Positions 20,054-30,500 of a DNA stretch of 64,000 bases are shown piece by piece (position 1 is the first letter of the stretch; every line of letters starts with the position of its first letter). Source of the stretch: Methanoplanus limicola DSM 2279 (GTDB taxonomy: Archaea > Halobacteriota > Methanomicrobia > Methanomicrobiales > Methanomicrobiaceae); assembly GCF_000243255.1 (NCBI RefSeq), contig NZ_CM001436.1, forward strand, positions 1,824,957 through 1,888,956, read 5' to 3'. The position numbers were made by a program, and so were the translations under genes. The notes beneath the pieces are model-generated. The model searched no databases. It was not told the origin of the DNA and saw nothing but the letters and a program-made list of their open reading frames with translations.

Positions 20054-22003
20054 TTAATTTGTAACCGGATTCATTTCCGGTATTACTTTGGATTCTATCT
20101 CTTCATTGTCCGGGAATATGCGTTTTTCAGTACTTATCATTATACTTTCCAGCATATCCTGATAGTTCATTCCTGCAAATCCTGCCATCTTTGCCAGATG
20201 TCCGTCCCAGCACCATCCGGGATTTGGATTGGCTTCAAGAAGCCTTGGAGTGCCGTTTTTATCAAGCCGCCAGTCAAAACGGGCATAATCACGGCAGCCA
20301 AGCCTCGCATACAGTCTGATACAGCTCGCAGTAAGGAATCTCATTACATCTTCCGGAAGTTCGGCCTGTATTGATTTAAGATTCCAGTATGGACTCTCAG
20401 GATCCCATTTAGCTTCATAACCGCAGACTTTTGGCAGATCCTCAGGGAGTGCAGAATAATCCTCTTCTATTACAGGCAGAACTGTGTATTCATCCGGAAG
20501 ATTGCCTATTATTCCTACACTTATGTCCTTTCCGGTCAGGAATTCCTCAACAAGGATTGGTTTTTCAGCTCCGGAAATTTTTCTGACATTGAGTATTGCA
20601 TCCTGAAGCTCATTCACATCGCTGCATATACTGTCTTTTGTTATTCCAACGCTCGAATCTCCATAATTTGGCTTAACTATAACAGGGAAGTGTATCGGGA
20701 ATTCAATAAATGAACTGTCTTCGGGGTTTATCATGAATGCTTTTGGTACCGGTATGTCAAGCTCCTTTGCAATACCACGCACAAGGGATTTGTCATAGCA
20801 GTAAGAAAGACACTGCGGGTTTCCGCCGGAGTATTCTATATCAAGCATTTCAAGTAATGCAGGGATATGAAGCTCTTTTTCCGGGTCATTTGAAAAACCT
20901 TCATCACATAAATTTAATGCAAATTCAAACCTGTTTTTGTTTTTGATAAGGTAACTCATGAGATTCTTATGGCTGTTTACATAGGTGAATTTATAATTCT
21001 TAAGACCGGAAAGTGCATCTTTCAGCTGGGAAATGGTCTTAAAATCATCTTCATCGAATTTGCAGAGAGGTTTTACCTTATCTTCCAGTTCCGGGTCACC
21101 CATAATCACAATTACTGATCTTTTTTTATTGGCCTGTTTCTTCTTAGGTGACCACTCTTTCTCTACAGACGAAGTTATGATTAGGCGGCGTGCCATCATA
21201 CCAAGATCCTGCATTCTCTGTGATTCTGTTATGATGGGTTCATGTATCCGGATATTTTTAAAACCGCATTCTTTAAGCATGGAAGAGATCATTTCAGGGT
21301 TGTAAAGCCGTTCCGCATAGAACTGGTCAGCTATTACCCCCTTGCTGACATGAGTGATAACCTCACGGGTTACAAGCCTTTCATTATCGGAAGATAGTGA
21401 CCTTTCCCTGCATACAAAATAATTTTTGTCTATCCATTCCCAGCTTCTTGGCGTGAAATTTTCTTTCAGGTAATCTCCGTCTGATACATCAAGAAGTAAT
21501 TTTCCACCGGGTTTTAATGTCCTGAACACTTCAAGGAGGACTTTTTTGTCATCGTCGCATGATTCAAAATAGCCAAAGCTGTTACCCGGAATAATAATAC
21601 AGTCGAATGAATCAGTGGAGTAAGGGAGTTTCCTTGCATCGCCCTCCCTGAAATTAATGCTGTAGCCGTCCTTTGCAGCCTGTTTTTTTGCTCTGTTTAT
21701 CAGGTAATGTGACCTGTCAAGACCATAGATATTTTTAAAGCCCCTTGCTGCAAGTTCAACTGAATGCCGGCCCTGCCCGCAGCATAGATCAAGAATTATG
21801 TCATCTTTTGAGAGATCTGTCAGACTGATAAAGCTGTCAGTCTCTTTTGATGTGATCTCACTGTCATCAACAACATCACCGTCTGTTCTGATATAATTGG
21901 CATTAAATATCTCTCTCCACCACTCGGCACGGACATAACTTTCAAGGCTTTCAACCGGACCAAGGAATGTAGTGATTCTGGATTTACCTTTTGCTTTATT
22001 CAT
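20054..22003 (-). CDS. Methyltransferase/D-Ala-D-Ala-ligase-like ATP-grasp fusion
   Basis: 649 residues in two enzyme domains. Residues 1-275 are a class I SAM methyltransferase, with motif I LDLCCGQGRHSVELA at 71-85, an acidic post-I region GLDRS near 94 and FDCIIIPGNSFGYF near 133. Residues 295-630 are an ATP-grasp ligase of the D-Ala-D-Ala ligase type: NLCDEGF near 364, PVIVKPNYGDSSVGI at 440-454, VEEFLTGKDISVGIIG near 485, and the Mg2+ site RDYARFDWRL with LLEANPNPG at 588-596. Both active sites look intact. Archaea of this order lack D-Ala peptidoglycan, so the ligase probably joins another carboxylate to an amine. Neighbours are two isoprenoid-synthase-like genes on the same strand. Confidence 0.85.
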   Translation of the reverse strand: MNKAKGKSRITTFLGPVESLESYVRAEWWREIFNANYIRTDGDVVDDSEITSKETDSFISLTDLSKDDIILDLCCGQGRHSVELAARGFKNIYGLDRSHYLINRAKKQAAKDGYSINFREGDARKLPYSTDSFDCIIIPGNSFGYFESCDDDKKVLLEVFRTLKPGGKLLLDVSDGDYLKENFTPRSWEWIDKNYFVCRERSLSSDNERLVTREVITHVSKGVIADQFYAERLYNPEMISSMLKECGFKNIRIHEPIITESQRMQDLGMMARRLIITSSVEKEWSPKKKQANKKRSVIVIMGDPELEDKVKPLCKFDEDDFKTISQLKDALSGLKNYKFTYVNSHKNLMSYLIKNKNRFEFALNLCDEGFSNDPEKELHIPALLEMLDIEYSGGNPQCLSYCYDKSLVRGIAKELDIPVPKAFMINPEDSSFIEFPIHFPVIVKPNYGDSSVGITKDSICSDVNELQDAILNVRKISGAEKPILVEEFLTGKDISVGIIGNLPDEYTVLPVIEEDYSALPEDLPKVCGYEAKWDPESPYWNLKSIQAELPEDVMRFLTASCIRLYARLGCRDYARFDWRLDKNGTPRLLEANPNPGWCWDGHLAKMAGFAGMNYQDMLESIMISTEKRIFPDNEEIESKVIPEMNPVTN

Positions 22004-22289
22004 TTAATTTATCTTCTCAAAATCTGATGTTAATTTTGCAGGATAAATATTTTGCCGGACCGGACTTAATTTAAAAATAATAACTGATATTTCGGACCAA
22101 AAATACGCCAGAATAATTGTTTTTCCCTCCCAGTGCGCACCGATATAAAATATAACTTCAAAATGCGGTTTATTTCAGGAGTATTCTGTGCTTTTTTATG
22201 TTTTTGCGGGGTCTGGCAGATACACACAAATAAGTGAAAAATATGACTATGCCTTCCTGCATTTGCTTAATTTTTAATAATCCGCACTA

Positions 22290-23774
22290 TTATGAAGAAA
22301 AAGACTTATCATCTGTGAACATCTGCTCATGAACAGCTTTTTTCATATCAAGTGAAATCTGAGTGCACATACCTGCAATTTTGGTTTCAAAATCCGTAAC
22401 CATACAATAATTCCGGCCTGTAAGACATAATTCCCGGATAATATAATTATCCGGGAAATTCATTTCCAGGAACAGTCCGCATAGATCTTTATCTCCGCTC
22501 TTTGCATGAAGTGCTCTTAATGACTGGAATATGCAGGACATATAGAGTTCACAGGCGTCTTTTAATTCCGGATAATCAATAAATGATGTGCGTGATATCA
22601 CCATCATCAGAATCTCAACCGGATGATAATTCAGGGGATTTATTCCGTACTTATAATAATTAAAGGCAGTAATGTTTCCGTTATCTGTATCCTCAAAAAA
22701 ATCACGGAGATCGTCAGGAAGCTGAAATATATTCCCTGATCTCAGGCAGTGTGTAAGAAATTCACCTGAAATAGTATATTCTGCAAGGATTGCAGGAATT
22801 ACCCTCGTATAAGCACACTTTAGTGCTGAATTTACATATAATTCTTCATCTGATATAATATCGCTGTATTGCCATCCCGCACCTTTAACAGAAGCATCTG
22901 CGATGGCCGAATATGCCTTTGCAACCATATTCCATCGCTCTTCTGAAAGTTCATCACGCATTTTAACAACCGCCTTTTCCGAAAATGCCATCAGAGAATC
23001 TTTGGAGTGATTTATTTTTTCCCCTCTCCCGCTCATAAGTATCGCTGAGACATTACTGTAATATTTCTCTTTCTCATCTGAAGAATAGCCCGGATCATCT
23101 ATAATTTCATCAAAAAGATAGGTTATGCCATAGCATGATCCAAGAAGGATCTTCTTTACAAAACTGCTGCTCCGGTTTTCATAGCCATATTTTACAACTC
23201 CAAACATGGAACCGATATATTTTGCAAAAATTCCTCTTTTAAGGTATAATTCAGGACAGTTTTTTATAAATTCTGTTATCTCATCTCTGATAATTTTAGT
23301 TTCATCAGCGGAGATCCCTGTCATTTCACAGCAGATTTCAGCGAGTTTTTCCGTATCAGGAATCCCGTTACCGGCTCCCGTCTTCCGGTGTTTTCTGAAA
23401 TCCGAAAATCCCGCCCTCAGATCTTTTTTAAAAGCCTTTATCTCTTTATTCTGCCTGATTATTCCTTTGTCCCTGACTGATGCAAACCTGTAATATTTTA
23501 CAGCTTCACTGTACATTTCAGAATATTTCTTTAAACTGACCACGTCTGTTCTGAATATTTTATCTGAAAATATTAGGGCATTGTTTATAAAATACCGGAT
23601 TTTAAGCCTTCTTCTCTCAGATTTGATAATATTAATAACAGTTTCCGTATTGTATGATGTCCTGCCATACTTAAGGAGATCATCAAAGTCATCCTGAAGA
23701 AATCTGTAGGATACATCATAAAGGCTTTCATCTTCATTATATCCATTAAGGTTATCCAGTACTGCCTGAATCAT
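22290..23774 (-). CDS. Isoprenoid-synthase-like protein, copy A
   Basis: 494 residues. Two Asp-rich motifs are visible, FDEIIDD (residues 221-227) and FQLPDDLRDFFEDTDNG (350-366), 132 residues apart. That spacing and the FQ..DDL.D form recall the first and second Asp-rich motifs of trans-isoprenyl diphosphate synthases and class I terpene synthases. A preceding LKCAYTRVIPAIL resembles the conserved Lys region before the second motif. The first motif has Glu at its second position. The N-terminal ~170 residues are extra compared with usual prenyl synthases. It is clearly paralogous to the next gene upstream (23829-25289). Substrate and product are unknown; the assignment is by motif inference. 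Confidence 0.65.
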   Translation of the reverse strand: MIQAVLDNLNGYNEDESLYDVSYRFLQDDFDDLLKYGRTSYNTETVINIIKSERRRLKIRYFINNALIFSDKIFRTDVVSLKKYSEMYSEAVKYYRFASVRDKGIIRQNKEIKAFKKDLRAGFSDFRKHRKTGAGNGIPDTEKLAEICCEMTGISADETKIIRDEITEFIKNCPELYLKRGIFAKYIGSMFGVVKYGYENRSSSFVKKILLGSCYGITYLFDEIIDDPGYSSDEKEKYYSNVSAILMSGRGEKINHSKDSLMAFSEKAVVKMRDELSEERWNMVAKAYSAIADASVKGAGWQYSDIISDEELYVNSALKCAYTRVIPAILAEYTISGEFLTHCLRSGNIFQLPDDLRDFFEDTDNGNITAFNYYKYGINPLNYHPVEILMMVISRTSFIDYPELKDACELYMSCIFQSLRALHAKSGDKDLCGLFLEMNFPDNYIIRELCLTGRNYCMVTDFETKIAGMCTQISLDMKKAVHEQMFTDDKSFSS

Positions 23775-23828
23775 TGCTGCCTCATCTCATTTTCTGAATT
23801 ATTCCTGATTTCCCAGAAGATACTGTGA

Positions 23829-25289
23829 TCAATGGCCAAAGACAGGATTTTTACTCCATCCGCCACGCAGATTAACAGCAATATCCGAATATATTTTTGC
23901 GGTTTCAGCTTCAATGTCAATAATAACATCGCTGCATCCGGCGATCATTGATATTTCATCTCTGATTTTCCCTTCCGGAAAATTCATCTCAGTTAAAAGC
24001 TCTCTCAGGTCATCTTCACCTGATTTAAGCTTTAATAACCGGATTGAATGTGTAATCCTCATTATCCAGAGATCTTTTGCATCCGGAATATCTTTAAGAT
24101 TTTCAGCAGAGACCCTGCTTACTGCTGCAAGGAATATCTCAAATGGGTGAATATTCTGTTTTACTGCGCCATAACAGAAGTAGTTGAAAGGTGTTATATT
24201 TCCCTCTTCCATATCGTCAGTGATGTCTCTGAGATCATCGGTAAGCTGAAATATCAGCCCGCCTCTCATGCAGTGCGACATGAATTTCTCATCAACTGTA
24301 TAGCCGCCAAGTATTGCCGGAATAACTCTGGTATATGCAGCCTTTACTGCAGCCACCGAATATAATTCCTTATCTTTTAGCGGGGTACTGTAATTCCAGT
24401 TTGATCCTGCCGCAGTTGCTCTTGCAATGGCAATATATGACTGTGCAACCATCCGGCTTCTTTTTTCATCAAGAATACTGCATATTCCGGTAAATGCCGA
24501 TTCTGAAAATTTCATAAGGGGATCTGCCGAATACTCAATTTCACCAAAATTTCCGGCGTTTAAAATATTCAGGACATTCTGAAAGTATTCTTCCTTCTCT
24601 TCCTTCCTGTATTCTGCATCGTCAAGAATATCATCAAAGAGATATGTTGCCGCAAAGAAACCTGACAGTCTTAAAATATTATTGTAATCCGGATTTTCAG
24701 CCGACTTTGAAAAGAAAATTACACCCAGAACAGATCTCATAAATTTTCCGAATATTCCGGATTCAAGGTATTTTTTAGGGCAGACTTCAATGAACTCATG
24801 AATGTAAGAATATAACCAGATTAATGATTCATCATCTGAACCTATGATACTTTTTGCAGAACTTATAAATTCTTCAGAAGAGCTTAAAAGGATCTTACTT
24901 TTATCACTGTTTTCAGGAAGTAAAATATCTGCCCATCTCTTAAATTCTTTTATGCTGATATCAGTTTTTGGAGATACACCCTGATCTCTCATCAGGGCGA
25001 ATCTGAATAATCTCTCTTCTGCCCTTAAAATCTCTTTTCTCCTCAACCTCTCTTCATTATTGAGGCTGAATTTCCGGTCAGAATAAATAACAATCTCTTT
25101 TAAGCATTTAAGTTTCTGAAGCCTTTTGCGTTCTTTTGTAAGCCTGTCCAGGATTATATCTGGATCATATTCGTTCTCCATGAATGCAGTAAGATTTTGA
25201 TAATCTTCTTCTGCATACTGATATGAAATTATAAATATGTCATTTTCAGGTATATTCCCCAAAAGAGTATCATTTAGCTCTTTTATCAT
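23829..25289 (-). CDS. Isoprenoid-synthase-like protein, copy B
   Basis: 486 residues. The motifs are LFDDILDD (217-224) and FQLTDDLRDITDDMEEGNIT (347-366), separated by 132 residues, with VKAAYTRVIPAILGGY between them. Both match the Mg2+-diphosphate-binding Asp motifs of class I isoprenoid synthases more closely than copy A. The N-terminal ~170 residues are helical and charged and have no counterpart in ordinary GGPP synthases. No signal or membrane segment is seen. It precedes copy A by 54 bases on the same strand, so the two are likely an operon and could form a heteromer. Prenyl transfer, terpene cyclisation or a non-catalytic role are all possible. Confidence 0.68.
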   Translation of the reverse strand: MIKELNDTLLGNIPENDIFIISYQYAEEDYQNLTAFMENEYDPDIILDRLTKERKRLQKLKCLKEIVIYSDRKFSLNNEERLRRKEILRAEERLFRFALMRDQGVSPKTDISIKEFKRWADILLPENSDKSKILLSSSEEFISSAKSIIGSDDESLIWLYSYIHEFIEVCPKKYLESGIFGKFMRSVLGVIFFSKSAENPDYNNILRLSGFFAATYLFDDILDDAEYRKEEKEEYFQNVLNILNAGNFGEIEYSADPLMKFSESAFTGICSILDEKRSRMVAQSYIAIARATAAGSNWNYSTPLKDKELYSVAAVKAAYTRVIPAILGGYTVDEKFMSHCMRGGLIFQLTDDLRDITDDMEEGNITPFNYFCYGAVKQNIHPFEIFLAAVSRVSAENLKDIPDAKDLWIMRITHSIRLLKLKSGEDDLRELLTEMNFPEGKIRDEISMIAGCSDVIIDIEAETAKIYSDIAVNLRGGWSKNPVFGH

Positions 25290-25497
25290 AAAATATCCTT
25301 AATATAATGATTAATCGTCCCCTAAAACATTGCAGATAATATATAATAGTGGACAAAAAATACTGCCCACTCAATCACTATATGGATATTGTTACTGATA
25401 TTATTAAGAATCTTGTTTTTTTTAAGAGACAAAACAGGTCTTTCAGGGTGACTATAAGCATCTGCTTATCCGGCATTTCCTGTTTTAGTTCCTTATA

Positions 25498-27234
25498 TCA
25501 TTTAAATGAATATACCAGCCGCGGGATTTTAATCTCAAAACAGGCCCCTTCTCCATAGATTCCACTTTCACTAATTGTTATTCCTGTAATTGACAATATC
25601 TCCTTTGATAAAAATAGTCCCAGTCCGGTATTTTTACCATACCCTCTCTGAAATATCTTCATCTTCTCTTCATCCGGAATTCCTCTGCCATTGTCCCCGC
25701 AGAATATGATCAGTTCATCAGACCCCTCGGTTGCAGTAAAATTAATCTCAGAGATTGTATCACCATAAGATACTGCATTCTGGATAAGGTTATAAAATAC
25801 TTTTTCAACCATCCGGTCAGCAAAAATCCTGAGTCCCTTTAAATCTGATTTTACTGCGATCTTTTCGGTAGATAACAATGAAGAGGATTTTCCTATTAAC
25901 TCATCAACATCCTGCCATACAGGTTTTTCAACCCCTATGTCCTGATAATCCTTTGAGAAAGAGATCTGGTTCTGTATTGAATCTGAGGCTTTTTTCATAA
26001 TCCTGAAATATTTCAGGTCTTTTTCGTCCGGAGAATCTTCCATAAGAATTTCAAGATAACCCTGCAATGCCGTCAGATTATTGAGTATGTCATGTCTGGT
26101 TATGCTGTTTAAGAGGTTAAGCTTTTTATTCGATTCAATCAGGCTTTTTTCTGAGATCTTCCGGCTTGTTATATTGGAAGAGATGACAGTTACTGCAATG
26201 ACTCTGTCAGTTTCCGGATCTTTAACCGGACAGAACCTTCTGGAAAAATGGTTCTCCCCACAGCAGTACTCGTCAAGGAAATAATCACCTTCAGAAAATA
26301 CCTTTTTTATAATTTCTGCAAAGGATTCGCTCTTCCCTTCCGGATGAAACTCCTCATACCTCTTTCCTGAGTATATCTGCTCCGGTTTCAGTCCGAGCCG
26401 CTCCTGGTGTGCCCGGTTTATAGACAAATAACTGCATTCCCTGTCAACCACATAGACCGATTTATCTTCACCATCAATATTTATCCCTTCTTTCTCTGCC
26501 GGATCAGTTTTTACGGATACAACGTTTACTGCAACTACACTGTCATCCTCAATATTGCTGACAGGTGTAAAGATTCTTCTGAACCTGAATTTATCATCTT
26601 CATATTCTTCCCTGAAGATTTCTCCGGTTTCAAAGATACTGCTGATAATCCCGGAAAACTTTTCATACTCAGGTTCGGTATGGAAATCCTGATATCTTCT
26701 TCCACGGTATAATTCACTCGATCTCCCAAGACGCATCAGGTGCTTTTTATTCATGTAAAGGTAACGGCAGTCAGAGTCAACCATATAAATTGAATCATCC
26801 ATTGATTCTATAAGTGACCTGTATTTTGCATTCCTCAATGATTTACTATTCCTCTCTTCATAAACTTCAGAATATTTACTGAGAAATGATTTTAATTTTC
26901 TCAGTTCCCCGTCTGTATTATCCTCATTTATCAGGTGAATATTCAGCCCGTGACTGATACATTCCCCGATAAATTCCGGTTTAAAACCGGAGATCAATAC
27001 TATATGCGGGGGTGGTCTGACTTCTTTTTTTATTTCCCTTAAAAAATCATGAACATTAAGTCCGTTTTTCCTGCTGTTGATTATAACTATATCAGGATTA
27101 TTATTCTTTATTTCATTCAGGGCTTCCTGAATATCTGTAATTATTTTCAGGCTGAATGGATATTTTTTATCCGTGACAATTTCTTCAATATCAAAGACAG
27201 GAGGTTTATCATCTATAATAAGTACTGAAATCAA
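25498..27234 (-). CDS. PAS-domain sensor histidine kinase with pseudo-receiver
   Basis: About 578 residues. The N-terminal ~115 residues resemble a receiver domain (ISVLIIDDKPP, then DIVIINSRKNGLNV). The normal phospho-acceptor Asp is replaced by Asn/Ser, so it cannot be phosphorylated in the usual way. Two PAS domains follow (about 145-255 and 265-375), the second with the YLSINRAHQERLGL signature. The kinase part has the H-box NSITRHDILNNLTALQGYLE typical of methanogen kinases and an ATPase with FCGDNGRGIP and GLGLFLSKEIL. An ATG at 27258 is in frame, but GGGGAGAAT at 27237-27245 is ideally placed for TTG 27234. No membrane helix: cytoplasmic sensing is likely. Confidence 0.85.
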   Translation of the reverse strand: MISVLIIDDKPPVFDIEEIVTDKKYPFSLKIITDIQEALNEIKNNNPDIVIINSRKNGLNVHDFLREIKKEVRPPPHIVLISGFKPEFIGECISHGLNIHLINEDNTDGELRKLKSFLSKYSEVYEERNSKSLRNAKYRSLIESMDDSIYMVDSDCRYLYMNKKHLMRLGRSSELYRGRRYQDFHTEPEYEKFSGIISSIFETGEIFREEYEDDKFRFRRIFTPVSNIEDDSVVAVNVVSVKTDPAEKEGINIDGEDKSVYVVDRECSYLSINRAHQERLGLKPEQIYSGKRYEEFHPEGKSESFAEIIKKVFSEGDYFLDEYCCGENHFSRRFCPVKDPETDRVIAVTVISSNITSRKISEKSLIESNKKLNLLNSITRHDILNNLTALQGYLEILMEDSPDEKDLKYFRIMKKASDSIQNQISFSKDYQDIGVEKPVWQDVDELIGKSSSLLSTEKIAVKSDLKGLRIFADRMVEKVFYNLIQNAVSYGDTISEINFTATEGSDELIIFCGDNGRGIPDEEKMKIFQRGYGKNTGLGLFLSKEILSITGITISESGIYGEGACFEIKIPRLVYSFK

Positions 27235-27460
27235 ATATTCTCCCCTTTTTTTACTCATGAATACACATCTGTTTTTTTAAATGTACCATATATGTGGATT
27301 TTTCTCAAACATAAATGTCCGGTTTATGCGTGTCACTTTTGATATATAATAACCCATATCAAAGGAAATGCATTTTAAACAATCAAAGCACGCAGGGCAT
27401 AAGTAAAAAAAAGTCAGTCGTGAATAATAGTCATGGATGATGGATAAAAATAGTCACTCA

Positions 27461-27476
27461 TGAACCGGCTGGTTCA
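27461..27476. repeat. Inverted repeat TGAACC-GGCT-GGTTCA
   Basis: A perfect 6-bp inverted repeat around a four-base centre. With the neighbouring hairpin it lies about 110 bases after the helicase stop, and it could be a protein-binding palindrome or part of a terminator. Confidence 0.4.
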
Positions 27477-27485
27477 CAGATGATG

Positions 27486-27509
27486 AATGAAACAGTGTGA
27501 TGTTTCATT
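27486..27509. repeat. Inverted repeat AATGAAACA/TGTTTCATT
   Basis: A perfect 9-bp stem (27486-27494 and 27501-27509) around GTGTGA. It is adjacent to the preceding inverted repeat, and such pairing is unlikely by chance at both places. Function unknown. Confidence 0.45.
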
Positions 27510-27587
27510 GGAGAAGTTTTCATAGGGGAATGGATTACTGAATGCAGAACATATGTGCGAAATTAATTACAACACGGCATAGAACCA

Positions 27588-30500
27588 TTATTTATTATGC
27601 AGCATATCAACAAGGGCTTCTCCGGCAGAGATTATCTTAGCCGGAAGGATGGGGATATTACTGTCAATTCTCAATTCAATCTGTTCGTATAATCTTTTTG
27701 CTTTAATTTCTGCCTCCCCGTCAGTATATCTCCTCAGTTCAGAGAGTGCTTTTAGTGAAGAGTGAGGGTTGGCGCTGTGCAGTTCTTTTAGCAGTTCATC
27801 ACATGCAGAAGAAATCTTACTATAATTTCCGGATTCCGTATTATTGCTTTTATCGGCAGCATTTCCGGTTCCGGTATTCTTTGGTGAATATTTCAGATCT
27901 CCCCCTTCCATATAGTTTCTGCTTTTGGTTTCATTGTTCCCAGTGTAATTTTCACCAGCCAAACCATATCCCCGGCCATATTTTCCGTCATTATTTATAC
28001 CATAAAATCGCGGATGATCAATATCTCCTTTCTTCCATCTGCATATGGACTTATAATCACACCTCCTGCAGATGTCTCCCGGATTTGGACTGAATTCCTG
28101 ACGTCCGATCTTTTGTATATAGTCAACAGCAATATCTTTTGCACTGCTTAGGCTTTCATCGCTGACATCGACATCTTTGAACACACAGTCCTTAATGTAG
28201 GCCACAGAACCGGAATTTACTTTTTCACCTGCACCATTAAAACCAAGAGAGTATAACTGAACCTGAAAAGCAACTTCTTCATCAGTTGCAACAGTGTCTG
28301 AGGTTTTGTAATCCCGAACCTCAATCCCCTCACCGTCTTTAAGGATAATATCTGCCCTTCCTGAAACTGTAGTGCCGTTGGCAGGAAACTCTACTTTTGA
28401 TTCAACATATTTAATGACTCTCATATCCTGTTCATTTTCACTTGCAAACCTTGCAAGCTGTTTTTTTGCAGAAGATTTAATTTTCTGAAGCTTTTCTTCA
28501 TTTACAAAGGGCATTGTAAATCGTGAATCTACCGAGCGTGCAACGGCGTTGACGGGATGACTGCCATTTTTGATCTCTTCAGCAGCTTCATAAAGGCAAT
28601 GATGAAGGGCATTACCATAGCCAATCATCTCTGCAATCCCGGACTGATATCCAAGAACAGAATGAAGCCTGAACATATGCGGGCATCTCCTGTAACTTAC
28701 AAGTTCTCCGACAGTATAGGTAAGATTTTCATCACTCTCCTGTGATGATGATATTGTCATCTCCGGAAGATTATCCATCTCGTTTATATACGGCAATGCA
28801 CCTGTTTTGAGTGCATCTTTTATAAACAGTCCTGGTTCTTTTCTCCTGCTGTTATGGTGGGCATAATAGCTGAGAACAAGAAGATCCTTTGCTCTTGTTG
28901 AGGCGACATAATGGAGTTTTCTCTCTGACTCCATACTTCCTTCATATCTTTCTGCGTCATAAAGCTCTGATGGGATAAATTTCTCTTTAATCTCTCCTTT
29001 CCCTGTTAAAGGGAATATCCCCTGATTCATTGAAGGAACGAAGACTATCGGCCATTCAAGCCCTTTTGCCTGATGTATTGTTACAATCTGAACAGCTTCG
29101 GCAGATTTTACGTCATCGGAAGACTGAACGCCATAATTGTCAGAGGCATAGGCATTGATATATTCAGTCAGCCATGAAAGTATTCTCTTAACCGGATAGC
29201 GTGAGCCTCCCAGGCGGTTTGCAGATTCAAAATCGTTTAGAAGTCCTGAGAACCGGCCAAGGTTTGCGATTATTGAGTATTCATCCTGATTTTTTGGGTC
29301 AAGGTATTTATATCCCAGAATTTCAAGAAGGATATAATAAAAGTCAATCAGGTTTGGAAAACATCCGGACAGAACAGCTTTTTTTAATGCATGGATTTTA
29401 ATGTCATAATTTTTGGAGAGAATATCTCCGGTGGCTCTTCTCCAGTCTGAAATTCCGGATGACAGCAGGTCATCGCCATTGATGAAAGAGTCCCACTTCT
29501 TCTTTTTATAATAGCCGTCTTTATCCAGCCAGATTATAATTTTGGCAATGCCCTCTACCTCCGGACTGTTGAAGAGGTTTACATTTCCGGCGATTATCGC
29601 CGGAATTTCTTCTTCCCTGAATGTTTTTATAAGCAATGGCGCAGATATTTTTACAGACCTTAAAATGACTGCAAAATCCCTGTACCTGCATTTTTCGGAT
29701 TTTACATACATTTTTATCTGTTTTGCAATCCATTTTGCCTCCGATAAATCATTATTGTTCTCTATAATTAATACTCCCGATTCCGACTCACGTGCCGAAA
29801 CGAGGTCATCATAATTTTTAACAAATTCCTTTGCAATTGTGTTTGAGAAGTTTATGATCTCTGATCCACTGCGGCGGTTTTTACTGAGTGATACTGACTC
29901 TGCATCTCTCCCGAAATTTTCAAAACATTTCTCATCCGAACCCCTCCACTGGTAAATTGTCTGCCTTGGATCACCCACTACAAAGAGATTTGCCTCCTTT
30001 CCAATAAGCTCCGTGAGTCTTTCCTGGGCGTGGTTTATGTCCTGGTACTCATCGACTATAAGGTGCCTTACATTTCGTACAATTTCGGGTTTTTCTGTTA
30101 TATGGCTGACAGCAAGATCAACCATTCTGTTATAGGACAGTACCTTAAATCCTGTCATCTCTTTTTCATAGGATTTTACCCATTCTGAAAACTGAGGTGC
30201 TTTTTGTTCAAGTTTGACAGGATCAACAAGTTCAGAATAATAGATATTCAGTGAATCGAGAAATTTCTGACATTCGGCTGCATAATTGCCCCTGTCAGTA
30301 TTTAGAAATTTCCAGCCCGTCCTGAGAAGAAAGGCCATTTCTTTATGTTCGTCAAGTTCGGTGTAATTTCTGTAGCCGCAGTTCTGCTGAAGAAGTTTAA
30401 GGCAGTATCCGTGGATTGTACCGATGTACATATCACCCAGTCTGGCACAGGCTTCTTCTCCGGCAAGTTGTTTAATTTGTTCATAAATCCTGCCCTTCAT

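Larger units (their letters stand above)
27259..27587. other. Gene-free region between kinase and NERD-helicase genes
   Basis: 329 bases, 3' of the NERD-helicase gene and 5' of the kinase gene (both leftward). It contains two hairpin-forming repeats (27461-27476 and 27486-27509) and, nearer the kinase, an AT-rich tract with a TTTAAAAAAAC box about 20-25 bases ahead of the kinase coding region. No reading frame is convincing. Confidence 0.5.

Noticed and set aside
25349-25558. 69-codon plus-strand frame between synthase copy B and the kinase
   Set aside because: GTG start without ribosome site and it overlaps the 3' end of the kinase gene.
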